Both the position numbers and the translations under genes were made by a program. The notes beneath the pieces are model-generated. The model worked only from the letters and a program-made list of their open reading frames with translations, had not been told where the DNA came from and ran no database searches. This document shows positions 1-8,332 of a stretch of 64,000 nucleotides of DNA, piece after piece (the stretch's first letter is position 1; every line of letters begins with the position of its first letter). The DNA is taken from assembly GCA_021295955.1 (NCBI GenBank), contig JAGWBJ010000005.1, positions 168,597-232,596 on the forward strand. Reading direction: 5' to 3'. This DNA comes from Dehalococcoidia bacterium. Lineage in GTDB: Bacteria > Chloroflexota > Dehalococcoidia > Lucifugimonadales > JAGWBF01.

Positions 1-736
1 GGACCTCCTCTATCACTCCCTTGGAGCGGCGCATCGCCTCGTCCGTCTGCTTCCGGAGCTCCATCAGCCAGTCCTCGTTGACCTGGGGGGCGATGGTGAT
101 GGGGTTGTCCGGGTGAAGCTGGAGCTCAGCCCGGTCATACTGGGGCAGGAACTTGTCCACCAACGCCTGCTCGGGCACTCGCACCAACGCCTGGGAGTGG
201 GTGAGGAAGGAGCCGTCGGTGCTGATGGCGCAGGGCAGGAACACTCGCCGGTCCTCGGCAATCCTCCAGGCCATCAGGGCCGTGTCGAAGGCCTCCTGCG
301 CCGTCGCCACCCAGTTGAGCATCCAGCCCAGATCCCGGACGGCCAGGGCGTCGTTGTGCTCCACGCCGAAGGCGCCCGGATCGTCCAGGGCCCTGTTGCC
401 CACCATGGCCACCACCGGCAGCCGCAGCCCGGCGGTCACCGTTATCGCCTCGAAGGCGTAGAACCACCCCACGCCGCTGGAGCCGCAGAAGACCCGGGCC
501 CCCACAGAGCTGGCGTGCTTCACGATCTCGAACTGGGAGTGCTCGCTCTCCGCGACGATGAACTCGCAGTCCAGCTCCCCGTCGGCCACGAGCTTGGACA
601 CGTACTGCATCACCGTGTCGTAGGGACGGATGGGGTAGGCGGTGATGACGTCAACGTCGGCCATCGCACAGGCGATGGCGATGGCCTCGCTACCGCTTAT
701 CAGCTCCTCTCGCTCTACGGTCTGTGCGGTTGCCAT
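1..736 (-). CDS. porA: Pyruvate:ferredoxin oxidoreductase alpha subunit (partial)
   Basis: Only the first 245 residues are present; the C-terminus lies beyond the left edge. It is the alpha subunit of a 2-oxoacid:ferredoxin oxidoreductase, which oxidatively decarboxylates pyruvate (or a similar 2-oxoacid) to acyl-CoA and reduces ferredoxin in the cytoplasm. The N-terminal domain shows TAYPIRP at about residues 33-39 (family form TPYPITP) and GNRALDDPG at about 113-121, followed by a His-Asn-Asp turn typical of PorA. The start ATG overlaps the stop of the upstream fused gamma/delta gene (TAATG), so the two are translationally coupled. The beta subunit is not in the window and is expected further left. 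Substrate specificity cannot be told from this fragment. Confidence 0.88.
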   Translation of the reverse strand, partial: MATAQTVEREELISGSEAIAIACAMADVDVITAYPIRPYDTVMQYVSKLVADGELDCEFIVAESEHSQFEIVKHASSVGARVFCGSSGVGWFYAFEAITVTAGLRLPVVAMVGNRALDDPGAFGVEHNDALAVRDLGWMLNWVATAQEAFDTALMAWRIAEDRRVFLPCAISTDGSFLTHSQALVRVPEQALVDKFLPQYDRAELQLHPDNPITIAPQVNEDWLMELRKQTDEAMRRSKGVIEEV

Positions 737-1887
737 TACACCTCCTCCATCTGGGCGATCTCTTCCTTGTACTGGCCGACGTGGTGGAAGCCGTGGGACC
801 GGCTGTCCTGCTTCTGCTCCTGGACCAGGTCCTTCATCCACTTATTGTACTCGTCCTTGTCCTTCTGCCACGCCTCCCACTGGCTGGAGTTGTCCGTAAA
901 GTTCTTCTCCCCCACCATGGTGACGCAGTCCGGGACGGGGCACACCGCCTCGCAGACCCCGCAGCCGCAGCAGGAGTCCATGTTGGCGTCGTAGAGGCCG
1001 TCGGGAGTGACGTCGAAGCAGGTGTCGGGGCACTGGAGCCAGCAGAGCGTGCACTTGATGCAGGTCTCGAAGTCGATGACCGGCCTCATGCTCCTGGTGC
1101 TGTACTTCTTGAAGTACGGGTTCCTCTTGGGCTCGTACCCCTCGCTGCCCTCCCGGAAGCCCGTCCCCTGCTCGATGCCCCGGATGACGATCCCCTCCTC
1201 CATGTTGGTCCACCCGGGCAGGTCGAAGCTGAAGGGGATCTCCGAGTTGCCTTCGCCGGGCTCCACGACCCTGGTATCCGTCCGGTCGTAGGCCTTGCGG
1301 GCGGAGTCGACCTTGACCTCATCCTTCCACTGCTCGAGGATGGCCTCGGCCATAGAGTCGATGCTCACCAGCTCCGGGCACACCTTGGGAAGGGCCCCCA
1401 GGATACGGGCGTCGGTGTGGTCGTCCTTGTACACCCACAGACCCGAGAAGCTGACGGTGCCCTTGACGACTCCCAGCCTGTAGGGGGCGTCCTTCTGGTG
1501 GGTGTCTCTGACCAGGTTGTCGGGCCCCTGCATAGAGGTGACCAGGACCGTGCCGTTGGTCCTGGTAAGGGCGTTGATGGGCTGGAGTCCGTACCAGCCC
1601 CACGACTCGACCCCCTTGCACAGGGTGTCGTCCACCACGACCGTAACGTCCACGTCCCCGGCCTCGTACATGGCCAGGTTCTCCTCCAGCTCCTCCTGGT
1701 TGTCGGCCACCACGGCGAACCGCTTGGCCGGGATCCCGTTTCGCTCCGGGGAGTCGCCGTAGCGCCCGAACGCAAGGCCGACCTTGCCCTCCCTGCGGGC
1801 GGCAAACACGATACCCCTGGTTATGTTGGTGGCCAGGGTCTTCTGGAAGATGCCCCGGTAGACCACCTCCACAGCCACCTTGGTCAT
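736..1887 (-). CDS. Fused gamma-delta subunit of pyruvate:ferredoxin oxidoreductase
   Basis: 383 residues. The first ~190 residues match the PorG (gamma) domain. The C-terminus holds a two-cluster ferredoxin (PorD-like) with C-x2-C-x2-C-x3-C motifs at Cys 276, 279, 282, 286 and Cys 306, 309, 312, 316, so it can bind two [4Fe-4S] clusters. It would assemble with PorA and PorB and pass electrons out of the complex. A ~65-residue charged tail follows the ferredoxin domain. The start has a strong Shine-Dalgarno (AAGGAGGTGA). The regulator gene ends 43 bp upstream in the same direction, and porA overlaps the stop, which indicates one operon. Gamma-delta fusions are known in this family; which 2-oxoacid is used is not shown here. 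Confidence 0.9.
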   Translation of the reverse strand: MTKVAVEVVYRGIFQKTLATNITRGIVFAARREGKVGLAFGRYGDSPERNGIPAKRFAVVADNQEELEENLAMYEAGDVDVTVVVDDTLCKGVESWGWYGLQPINALTRTNGTVLVTSMQGPDNLVRDTHQKDAPYRLGVVKGTVSFSGLWVYKDDHTDARILGALPKVCPELVSIDSMAEAILEQWKDEVKVDSARKAYDRTDTRVVEPGEGNSEIPFSFDLPGWTNMEEGIVIRGIEQGTGFREGSEGYEPKRNPYFKKYSTRSMRPVIDFETCIKCTLCWLQCPDTCFDVTPDGLYDANMDSCCGCGVCEAVCPVPDCVTMVGEKNFTDNSSQWEAWQKDKDEYNKWMKDLVQEQKQDSRSHGFHHVGQYKEEIAQMEEV

Positions 1888-1930
1888 GCCCTCACCTCCT
1901 TGATGCTCTCCTTATGTCTACTGCACATTG

Positions 1931-2650
1931 CTACGCCCCTAGCGTGACCTCAGCCTGCCGCTGCTGAACGCTCGCGGGCTCCACGTCCGAAAGATGGTGC
2001 TCCATGGCGGGCCTGGCGGCTTCCGCCTCTCCCCTGGTGATTATCTCCAGGATACGCCTGTGGGAGGCCAGGGACCTCTGGGGGCGTCCCGGGTTCTGGA
2101 GGGACTCGTCCCTGGACTGGCGGACGATGTCGGCGATGGTGGACATGACTCGCACCAGCGTCTGGTTGTGGGTGGCCCGGGCCATGGCGAAGTGGAAGGC
2201 CGTGTCGCCCTCGACTCCCGTCTCACCGCGGTCTATCTGCTCCGCCTGCTCCTCCAGTGAGCGGGCCATGCTCTGAATGTCCTCACGGGTCGCCCGTTCC
2301 GCCGCCAGGGCCGCGATCTGCGGCTCCAGCAGGTGCCGGACCTCGAAGATATCGGCAAGGTACTCGCTGGACCCGTTGATGGACCCCGCGATGATGGAAA
2401 GGATGGTCTCCACGCTCTCGGTGCTGACGAAGGTGCCGGCCCCAGGGCGGCTCACCACCAAGCCCTGCAGCTCCAGGGCCCGGATCGCCTCCCTCAGGGA
2501 GCTCCGGCTCACCTGGAATCGCTCGGCCAGCTCCCTTTCGGGGGGCAGACGGTCTCCCGGCTTGAGGAGCCCGTCCTGGATCAACGCCTGGACCTGGCCC
2601 ACGATATCTTCGTAGACCCTCTTCTGCTTTATGGCCGCGAAATCTACCAT
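1931..2650 (-). CDS. FadR/GntR-family transcriptional regulator
   Basis: 239 residues from the ATG at 2650 (MVDFAAIKQ). A GntR winged helix at about residues 8-72 includes PGDRLPPERELAE and the SRSSLREAIRALE recognition region. An all-alpha FCD ligand-binding domain follows to about residue 225. A longer reading frame upstream to 2806 would read through the promoter and operator described below and is unlikely. It is the first gene of a run with the por genes, so it probably controls pyruvate or 2-oxoacid oxidation in response to an organic acid, as PdhR or LldR do in other bacteria. That role is inferred from family and position. No convincing Shine-Dalgarno precedes the start. Confidence 0.88.
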   Translation of the reverse strand: MVDFAAIKQKRVYEDIVGQVQALIQDGLLKPGDRLPPERELAERFQVSRSSLREAIRALELQGLVVSRPGAGTFVSTESVETILSIIAGSINGSSEYLADIFEVRHLLEPQIAALAAERATREDIQSMARSLEEQAEQIDRGETGVEGDTAFHFAMARATHNQTLVRVMSTIADIVRQSRDESLQNPGRPQRSLASHRRILEIITRGEAEAARPAMEHHLSDVEPASVQQRQAEVTLGA

Positions 2651-2669
2651 GTTTGGACTGGTGGTCTGT

Positions 2670-2680
2670 TGGTATGACCA
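2670..2680. promoter_or_regulatory. Candidate FadR-type operator TGGTATGACCA
   Basis: A perfect TGGT-N3-ACCA palindrome lies 20 bp upstream of the regulator ATG and just downstream of the predicted transcription start. The flanking base on one side extends it to TTGGTATGACCAG. This matches the TGGTnnnACCA core known for FadR-subfamily proteins such as PdhR. Its position suggests autoregulation by the adjacent regulator. Confidence 0.7.
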
Positions 2681-2690
2681 GTTGCACGAG

Positions 2691-2718
2691 ATTATACACC
2701 AATCAGTCCCAGTGTCAA
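2691..2718 (-). promoter_or_regulatory. Consensus sigma-70 promoter of the regulator-por operon
   Basis: On the minus strand, TTGACA (complement 2713-2718) and TATAAT (complement 2691-2696) are separated by 16 bp. Both hexamers are perfect. The expected start is near 2684, about 34 nt before the regulator ATG and immediately before the candidate operator at 2670-2680. Confidence 0.75.
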
Positions 2719-2816
2719 CCGGTCGCCTCAGCATGTGGCAAAGCGCCAACTGCCAGCCCCACTCCCAGCGTGTCTGCCGCAATTCCCGCCCACGGGAGCG
2801 CGGCATCCCTCCCAGG

Positions 2817-3010
2817 ACCCGTCAGTCCGGCGAAGGCCGGAACCCAGGGGAGGGGAGAGGCATCCCACCTAGAACCCGTCGTTCCGGCGAAGGCCGGAAC
2901 CCAGGGGAGGAGAGAGGCATAGCCAGCCGCCCGTCTCCCCCGGTGCCGCGTTCTGCGCAGTTGCAGGAGGCGCCTCACCCCTGGATTCCGGCTCGGGGAC
3001 CGGAATGACG
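2817..3010. repeat. Intergenic REP-like palindromic repeats
   Basis: Two 47-bp near-identical copies (2817-2863 and 2874-2920) each contain TCCGGCGAAGGCCGGAA followed by CCCAGGGG. A block to about 3003, with AGCCAGCCGCC and later GGATTCCGGCTCGGGG, recurs in similar order at 9041-9115. Together with the operon promoter (2691-2718) and the dispersed repeat at 3029-3080, this accounts for most of the 600-bp gap between the regulator and the DUF971 gene. I see no supported gene in the gap. Confidence 0.7.
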
Positions 3011-3028
3011 GTGGGGCGGGCACCGCCG

Positions 3029-3080
3029 TTTTCATCCCCCTACGTGGCCTTCACACAAGGCCATTGGCAGTCCCGGGCCG
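3029..3080. repeat. Dispersed ~52-bp repeat, copy 1
   Basis: Starts TTTTCATCCCC and contains TACGTGGCCTTCACA, then ATTGGCA and a C/G-rich end. An almost identical segment lies at 9434-9483 in the same orientation. Both lie in intergenic DNA next to REP-like palindromes. Confidence 0.6.
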
Positions 3081-3250
3081 CCCACGTATCATTCCCAGGC
3101 CCTCTCAAACTGCCATTGCAAGCCGCTCCCACCATGTCATTCCAAGCCGAAGGCGAGGAATCAACCCGCTTGATATATAATGTCATCACCAAGGCCAAGG
3201 TCAAACGCGGACGTAGACGTACTCCGCAAGCAGATTCGGGAGGCGCCCGG

Positions 3251-3586
3251 TTGAGCACCAGCATCGCACCCGAGACAGTGACCCTCGAGGAGCGGGGAAT
3301 CCGCATTCTGTGGAAGGACGGCCACCGCAGCCTCTACCCCCATCGTTTCCTGCGCCTGCGCTGTCCCTGCGCCCACTGCATCGACGAGTGGACCAACGCG
3401 CCGCGCCTGGACCCCGACACCGTCCCCCAGGACGTGCAGGCCGTGGACTACATGATGGTAGGCAACTACGCCGTGGAGTTCCTCTGGAGCGACGCCCACT
3501 ACACCGGGATATACACGTACGAGGTCCTGAGGGCCCTGTGCTCCTGCATGGAGTGCGCGGCGCGGAGGGAGGCCGAGGCGGGCTAG
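3251..3586 (+). CDS. DUF971 family protein (GBBH-like N-terminal domain)
   Basis: 111 residues from a TTG at 3251, chosen because GGGAGGC sits 7 bp upstream and the length then matches stand-alone DUF971 proteins. An ORF without stops extends upstream but reads through repeats. The core has a conserved Trp-Lys-Asp-Gly-His stretch, CPCAHC and a C-terminal CSCMEC. DUF971 is the N-terminal domain of gamma-butyrobetaine hydroxylase and also occurs alone, often beside Fe-S or metal-carrier genes; its role when alone is not settled. The stop codon overlaps the stop of the convergent FmdB gene. The Cys pairs suggest metal binding. Confidence 0.82.
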   Translation: MSTSIAPETVTLEERGIRILWKDGHRSLYPHRFLRLRCPCAHCIDEWTNAPRLDPDTVPQDVQAVDYMMVGNYAVEFLWSDAHYTGIYTYEVLRALCSCMECAARREAEAG

Positions 3587-3810
3587 CCCACCGCGTCCCG
3601 CCCGGTGCCCGGCGCCGGCGGCCTCGCCCCCGGCGCGCCCGCCTTGAAGAACCCGCCGAACCGGCCGTCCTTGAACGCGAAGGCCGACAGTTGACGCCGT
3701 CCCTGGGAGCCGCACTCCGGGCACGGAGCGGGGTCGTCCCTCCGGGACAGGGGCCTTACCGACTCGTAGCGATGACCGCAGCTCTCGCAGGTGTATTCGT
3801 ACACTGGCAT
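3583..3810 (-). CDS. FmdB-family zinc ribbon protein (first of two)
   Basis: 75 residues starting MPVYEY, the family hallmark. CESCG at about residues 8-12 and CPECG at about 30-34 form a zinc ribbon. A Phe/Gly-rich segment and a Pro/Ala-rich tail follow. FmdB proteins are small putative regulators named from a formamidase operon; their function is poorly known. It is the downstream member of a pair with the gene at 3876-4079 and is convergent with DUF971. An acetamidase/formamidase homologue exists in this window, but 34 kb away (37669), so the name should not be read as a functional link. Confidence 0.85.
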   Translation of the reverse strand: MPVYEYTCESCGHRYESVRPLSRRDDPAPCPECGSQGRRQLSAFAFKDGRFGGFFKAGAPGARPPAPGTGRDAVG

Positions 3811-3875
3811 CTCTGGTCCACCATTCTCCTGGATACCGGGCCAACCCCGGGCCCCACAAGCCCAATGACCGAACG

Positions 3876-4079
3876 CTAGTCGTGGGGGTCCGTGCGGCGG
3901 ACCTCGTCCCGGTGGCCGGAGTAGTAGTGGCCCTCATACTTGAAGGCGAAGGCCTCCAGCTGCCGTTCACCCGACGTACCGCAGGCGGGGCACGGCGCGG
4001 GCTCGTTACGCTCGGCCCTGGCCCGCCGCATCTCGTAGCGTTGCTGGCAGGGACTACAGTAGTACTCGTACGTCGGCAT
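3876..4079 (-). CDS. FmdB-family zinc ribbon protein (second of two)
   Basis: 67 residues starting MPTYEYYC, with CSPCQ and CPACG forming the zinc ribbon, and an LEAFAFKYEGHYY segment like its neighbour's AFAFKDGRF. The two probably arose by duplication and lie 65 bp apart on the same strand. A Shine-Dalgarno (AGGAGGTAAG) sits directly before the ATG and abuts the end of a nine-unit 17-bp tandem array, so the array forms most of the 5' flank of this gene. Function unknown; probably small and cytoplasmic. Confidence 0.85.
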   Translation of the reverse strand: MPTYEYYCSPCQQRYEMRRARAERNEPAPCPACGTSGERQLEAFAFKYEGHYYSGHRDEVRRTDPHD

Positions 4080-4088
4080 CCTTACCTC

Positions 4089-4241
4089 CTGACGCTTTAC
4101 TCGGGCTGACGCTCTACTCGGGCTGACGCTCTACTCGGGCTGACGCTCTACTCGGGCTGGCGCTTTACTCGGGCTGACGCTTTACTCGGGCTGGCGCTTT
4201 ACTCGGGCTGGCGCTTTACTCGGGCTGGCGCTCTACTCGGC
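4089..4241. repeat. Nine-unit 17-bp tandem array
   Basis: Nine units of CTGACGCTTTACTCGGG without spacers, with variation mainly at unit position 4 (A/G) and position 9 (T/C). It fills almost the whole gap between the FmdB start (4079) and the CaiB stop (4264). The unit at 4089 borders the FmdB Shine-Dalgarno. There are no spacers, so this is not a CRISPR array. Confidence 0.95.
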
Positions 4242-4263
4242 AGTCGGTCCCAGGACTCCGCGA

Positions 4264-5484
4264 CTACACGACCCCCCGCTCCACCATGGCGTCGATCTGC
4301 TCCTCGGTGTAGCCCAGCAGGCCGCCCAGGACCTCGCCGTTGTGCTGGCCCAGGGCCGGAGCCGGTTGGAACACCTCTTCCTGGCCCATCTTTATGGGGT
4401 TTCCCGGCATCCGGTACTTCCCCGCCACGGGGTGGTCCACCTCTACCACCATGTTCCGGTGGCCGACTTGCGGGTCCTCCAGTGCCTGGGCCACGTTGTT
4501 GACCGGGGCTATTGGCACCCTCTCCCCCAGGACGTCCATCCACTCCTGGGCCGTCTTTGTGGCGAAGGCTCCGTCCAGCACCGCCTTCAGCTCGGCCCAG
4601 TTCTTTCGCCGGCCCTCCATGGTGTCGAACCGCCGGTCCCCGGGCAGCCCCTTCAGCTCTGGGACGGCCTCGGAGAGGGCGGCCGCCAGCTCCTCGTAGA
4701 ACTTCTGCGTGGCGCAGTGTATCTGCACGTACCGACCGTCGCCCGTCCTGAAAGCGCCGTTGGGCAGGTTGGCCGACTGGACCGAGCCCCCGGCCTGGGG
4801 GATGACCCCCCGTCCCAGGTAGGCTTCGGTGAGATGTCCCTGAAAGGTGAGCTGCACGTCCAGCAGGCTCAGGTCCACTCTCTGGCCCATCCCCGTCCGC
4901 TCCCTTGCGAAGAGGGCAGCCAGGAGGCCCACCGTGGCGCCGTAACCGCCGCCGATGTCCGTAACGGCGAACCCCATCACGGCGGGCGTGCCGCCGGGCT
5001 CTCCCGTGACGCTCATGGCCCCGGACAGCGCCTGGACCACCGAGTCGAACACCGGGCGGGCGCTGTAGGGCCCGTCGGCGCCGAACCCGGACACGGAGCA
5101 GCAGACGATGGTCGGATTTATCTCCTTCAGCGTCTCGAAGTCCACTCCCAGGCGGGCCGTAACGCCGGGCCTGAAGTTGTCCAGCACCACGTCGGAGACG
5201 CGGACCAGGTCGGCGAACACCCGGCGTCCCTCGGTGGTGCGCAGGTTCAGGGTGACGCCCTTCTTGCTCCGGTTGAAGGTCATGTAGTAGAGGCTCTCGC
5301 CGTTCAGGTAGGAGGTCCCCATGTGGCGGGCCACCTCTCCCACCCCCGGCACCTCCACCTTGATCACCTCGGCGCCCAGGTCGGCCAGGATGCGGCCCGA
5401 GACGGGACCCGCCAGCGCCTGGGAAAGGTCCAGGACCCGTATCCCCCCAAGGGGCGGGATGGATCTGCTGTCGTTGGAAGACAT
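4264..5484 (-). CDS. CaiB/BaiF family (class III) CoA-transferase
   Basis: 406 residues. Family III CoA-transferases move CoA between carboxylic acids through an Asp-linked acyl anhydride. The N-terminus has the usual IRVLDLSQALAGP and LGAEVIKVE. The expected catalytic Asp is present in VTDIGGGYGA at about residue 187, spaced from the preceding GTPAVMG as in formyl-CoA transferase, followed by RTGMGQ. It lies 25 bp downstream of the MmgE/PrpD gene on the same strand, so the two are probably an operon acting on a dicarboxylic or hydroxy acid. The actual substrate cannot be read from the sequence. Confidence 0.92.
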   Translation of the reverse strand: MSSNDSRSIPPLGGIRVLDLSQALAGPVSGRILADLGAEVIKVEVPGVGEVARHMGTSYLNGESLYYMTFNRSKKGVTLNLRTTEGRRVFADLVRVSDVVLDNFRPGVTARLGVDFETLKEINPTIVCCSVSGFGADGPYSARPVFDSVVQALSGAMSVTGEPGGTPAVMGFAVTDIGGGYGATVGLLAALFARERTGMGQRVDLSLLDVQLTFQGHLTEAYLGRGVIPQAGGSVQSANLPNGAFRTGDGRYVQIHCATQKFYEELAAALSEAVPELKGLPGDRRFDTMEGRRKNWAELKAVLDGAFATKTAQEWMDVLGERVPIAPVNNVAQALEDPQVGHRNMVVEVDHPVAGKYRMPGNPIKMGQEEVFQPAPALGQHNGEVLGGLLGYTEEQIDAMVERGVV

Positions 5485-5509
5485 CGGTCCGGAGACTCCT
5501 CGGCCGCCT

Positions 5510-6922
5510 CTAGAGCGCCGTCAGGGCCGCCAGGTCCCGCACGTCCTCCAGAGACTCCAGCGAGTCCACGGAGGCGATGATCGCTTCCTGCCTGTCTGCG
5601 GGAATCACGGGCCCGGTCAGGTTGCGGAACTTGTCCTTGATCTCTTGCCAGGAGAGGGCGTTCTCCGGGTCTCCCTTGGGAAACTCGATCTCCGCCCGCA
5701 GGGTGCGCCCGTCGCCGGTGGTCACCTCGGCCCAGGCGGGCCATCGGCTGGGATAGTTGGCCTCCAACGCCGGGTCCCGCACGCAGACGACCCTGTCCAT
5801 GAGCTGCTTTACCAGGGGACTGGACAAGCTCTCCTCGGTGTACTCGTCCAGCGTTGCGCGCCCGTTGAGGATGGCCACCGCTGCGCCGAAGGGCATGCTG
5901 AACTGGGCGTCCACCACGTTCTTGGGGTTACGTTTCTGCTCCGCCGGGGCCGCCACCACGTTGTATCCCGCCTGCAGCACCCCCACCGTCACCTTCTCCA
6001 CGTCGACGTGAGAGAGGCGGTTCTCCCGGACTATCTCCAGGATGCAGTCCAGGGGCCCCTGGTTGTATCTGCAACAAGCGTGGGGCTTGATGCTCACCTT
6101 GTTGATGTAGAAGGTATCTCCCAGTCCCTCCAGCACCTTCGTCTCGTCGGCGTCGTCGGTGTACCCGTGAAGGAACCCGTCTCTGCCTTCCAGGATAGTT
6201 GTCGGCGCAACAAACCCCCGGCTGGACAGGAGCGCCCCGATTATCCCGCTGTGGGCGGCCCATCCCGGGTGCATCCGCTTGGTCCAAGCGCCGTCGGCCA
6301 GGAACTCCAGGGAGCCTGCCGCCTGGCTGCCCGCTACACCCATGGCCCACGCCGTCTCACGGGCGTCCAGGCCCAGCAGGCGCGACGCCACCACCGCCGC
6401 CCCAAAGGTGCCGCAGGTACCCGTGGGATGGAACCCGCGGGCGTAGTGCCTCCTGGGGTCCAGGCCCTTCCCGATGCGCACCATCACGTCGTATCCGGCG
6501 GTTATGGCCCCGATGAAGCGCCGTCCGTCCACGGGCGGGTCGCCCCGGGCGCCCAACAGGTCCGCGCACGCGAAGGCAGCGGGGAACGTCGCCACCGCGG
6601 GGTGCAGCGACGAGTCGTTCTGTACGTCGTCCATCTCGATGCTGTGGGCCGCCGCTCCGTTGCACAGGGCGGCGTACTCGGGAGACGCCCGCAAAGAGGA
6701 GCCCATGATCACCGAATCCCCGTCGGGGCTCAGGGCCTTGACGGCTGATTGAATCACCTCGGACGACGGGGTGACGGCCCCCCTGATGGCGACACCCAGG
6801 TAGTCGAGGCAGAAGTACTTGGCCCTGTCCACTTCCCGTGGGGACAGGTCTTCGTACTCGAGAGCCGAGTAGAAGGACGCGAGGGTCGACGTCAGGCCGC
6901 CGCCGTTGTCCTTGAGCGCCAT
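5510..6922 (-). CDS. MmgE/PrpD family protein
   Basis: 470 residues, the usual length of the family that includes 2-methylcitrate dehydratase PrpD and cis-aconitate decarboxylase. Typical features are the helical N-terminal domain with CLDYLGVAIRG, the GxTSP-like loop GFHPTGTCGTFGAA at about residues 156-169, and the KPHACCRYNQ segment at about 285. The start has AGGTGA just upstream. A TATAAT lies on the minus strand at 6985-6990, but a matching -35 box is weak. The gene leads a likely two-gene unit with CaiB (4264-5484), which suggests dehydration or isomerisation of a hydroxy acid combined with CoA activation. Exact reaction unknown. Confidence 0.9.
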   Translation of the reverse strand: MALKDNGGGLTSTLASFYSALEYEDLSPREVDRAKYFCLDYLGVAIRGAVTPSSEVIQSAVKALSPDGDSVIMGSSLRASPEYAALCNGAAAHSIEMDDVQNDSSLHPAVATFPAAFACADLLGARGDPPVDGRRFIGAITAGYDVMVRIGKGLDPRRHYARGFHPTGTCGTFGAAVVASRLLGLDARETAWAMGVAGSQAAGSLEFLADGAWTKRMHPGWAAHSGIIGALLSSRGFVAPTTILEGRDGFLHGYTDDADETKVLEGLGDTFYINKVSIKPHACCRYNQGPLDCILEIVRENRLSHVDVEKVTVGVLQAGYNVVAAPAEQKRNPKNVVDAQFSMPFGAAVAILNGRATLDEYTEESLSSPLVKQLMDRVVCVRDPALEANYPSRWPAWAEVTTGDGRTLRAEIEFPKGDPENALSWQEIKDKFRNLTGPVIPADRQEAIIASVDSLESLEDVRDLAALTAL

Positions 6923-7037
6923 TTTCTCACCTCACAGTGGGCTGACGGCCGGACGTGAAACGGGATGTCCTGACCGCAGGGTACATTATACAACCCGCTT
7001 GTACGCCACGCACCGACGGCGTCACGCCGCGGAGGTC

Positions 7038-8093
7038 CTACCCGCACGCCGTGGCGTACACGTGCCGGCTTCTGGAAAGCTCGGCGGGGACCCGGGTAAT
7101 GGTCCAGGTCTCCCCCCGGTCGTGGCTGGAGAAGAGCTCGCCCAGGCCGGCGCAGCAGTAGACGCGGGACGTCTCGGCCCGGTCCACCGCCACGCCGTAC
7201 ATCCGGCTGCGCGGGGAGGCGCCCAGGTCGACGCGCTCCCAGCTTTCGCCGGTGTCCCGCGTCCTGTACAGGGCCGCCTCTTCCACGGTCCCCTTCGGGG
7301 AGGCCCCGCCTCCGGCGCCGGTGGCCAGATACATGGTCCTGGCATCGTCGGGCGCCACCAGTAGCTGGCGGGAGTAGCAGCCCCCCGGGAACAGCTCATC
7401 CATGACCACGTGCTCCCAATGGGCGCCCCTGTCCCTGCTTCGGAAGGTCGCGATGCGGGTTATTATGTAAACCGTACCGGGGGCCGCCGGGCTTATGGTC
7501 ACCCCGTGCAGGTCCAGGGTGTGGATGTCCGTGTGAGGCCCGTCGGTTATAGACTCCCAGCTATCTCCGCCGTCCCGGCTGGCCAGCAGTCCGCCGACCT
7601 CGATGGCCGCGTACACGTCGTTGGGGTCCGACGGGTCGGCGGCAATGCCGATGACCCGCTTGTCGAAGGGGGGCACCTGGGTCGTGATGTGGGGGAATAC
7701 CACCCCCTCCGTCGACATGCTTCGCCACGTCGCGCCGCCGTCCTCGGAGCGCCGGATGGCGAAGGGGTGGTACCCGGCGTACACCACGTCGGGGTCGCCC
7801 GGATGGAAGGCCAGCGACCACACGTCCGTCCCCTCCGCCGCCGGTTCCAGCGCCTCCCAGTGGTCTCCCCGGTCGTCGCTTCGATACACTCCGGCCTGGG
7901 TTCCCGCATAGACTATGCGCGGGTCGTCCGGGTGGACCAGCAGCGCCCGCACCTGGGGCTCCTCGGGCAGCCCCTTCTGCACCGCCGTCCACTCGCCGCC
8001 ATCTTCGAACCTGTACAGGCCGCCCTGGCCGACGTACTCGCCCTCACCCCCCAGTCCCACGTAGACCCACGTCCGGTGTTCATCCTGTGTCAC
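7038..8093 (-). CDS. Sialidase/BNR-type beta-propeller protein 1
   Basis: 351 residues from a GTG start with a strong GGAGGTGA. It contains repeated Asp-box-like blades (YRSDDRGDHWEAL, IRRSEDGGATWRSM, LASRDGGDSWESI, FRSRDRGAHWEHV, YRTRDTGESWERV), as in sortilin/VPS10 and BNR glycosidase-like propellers. There is no signal peptide or membrane segment, so it looks cytoplasmic. No glycosidase active-site set is evident; a binding or scaffold role is as likely as catalysis. It is related to the protein at 12677-13669. It stands 115 bp upstream of MmgE/PrpD on the same strand. Confidence 0.85.
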   Translation of the reverse strand: MTQDEHRTWVYVGLGGEGEYVGQGGLYRFEDGGEWTAVQKGLPEEPQVRALLVHPDDPRIVYAGTQAGVYRSDDRGDHWEALEPAAEGTDVWSLAFHPGDPDVVYAGYHPFAIRRSEDGGATWRSMSTEGVVFPHITTQVPPFDKRVIGIAADPSDPNDVYAAIEVGGLLASRDGGDSWESITDGPHTDIHTLDLHGVTISPAAPGTVYIITRIATFRSRDRGAHWEHVVMDELFPGGCYSRQLLVAPDDARTMYLATGAGGGASPKGTVEEAALYRTRDTGESWERVDLGASPRSRMYGVAVDRAETSRVYCCAGLGELFSSHDRGETWTITRVPAELSRSRHVYATACG

Positions 8094-8332
8094 TCGTCAC
8101 CTCCATCGTGGCTGACATGGCCACATTGGCTGCCAGAATTGTCAGTCGAAGGAGTGCGCCGTGTCAATAGCGCTCCCACGCCCGACAGGCCCCGCCCATC
8201 GCCTCCATACGGGGACGGGAGGCGCGTGTGGGCGGCCAAGGCCACGGTGCCCGGGCCCCCGATACACCCCGGCGTCCCGTTATGGTACCATCGCCCGAAG
8301 AGCCCGCCTCGACACAGGCCGAAGGGAGCATG

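Noticed and set aside
113-994. 293-codon plus-strand open frame at the left edge
   Set aside because: It is antisense to porA and porGD, has a Pro/His/Gly-rich product with no family features and is a GC-rich shadow frame.
4089-4241. CRISPR array
   Set aside because: Units are 17 bp and directly abutting without spacers, and there are no cas genes.
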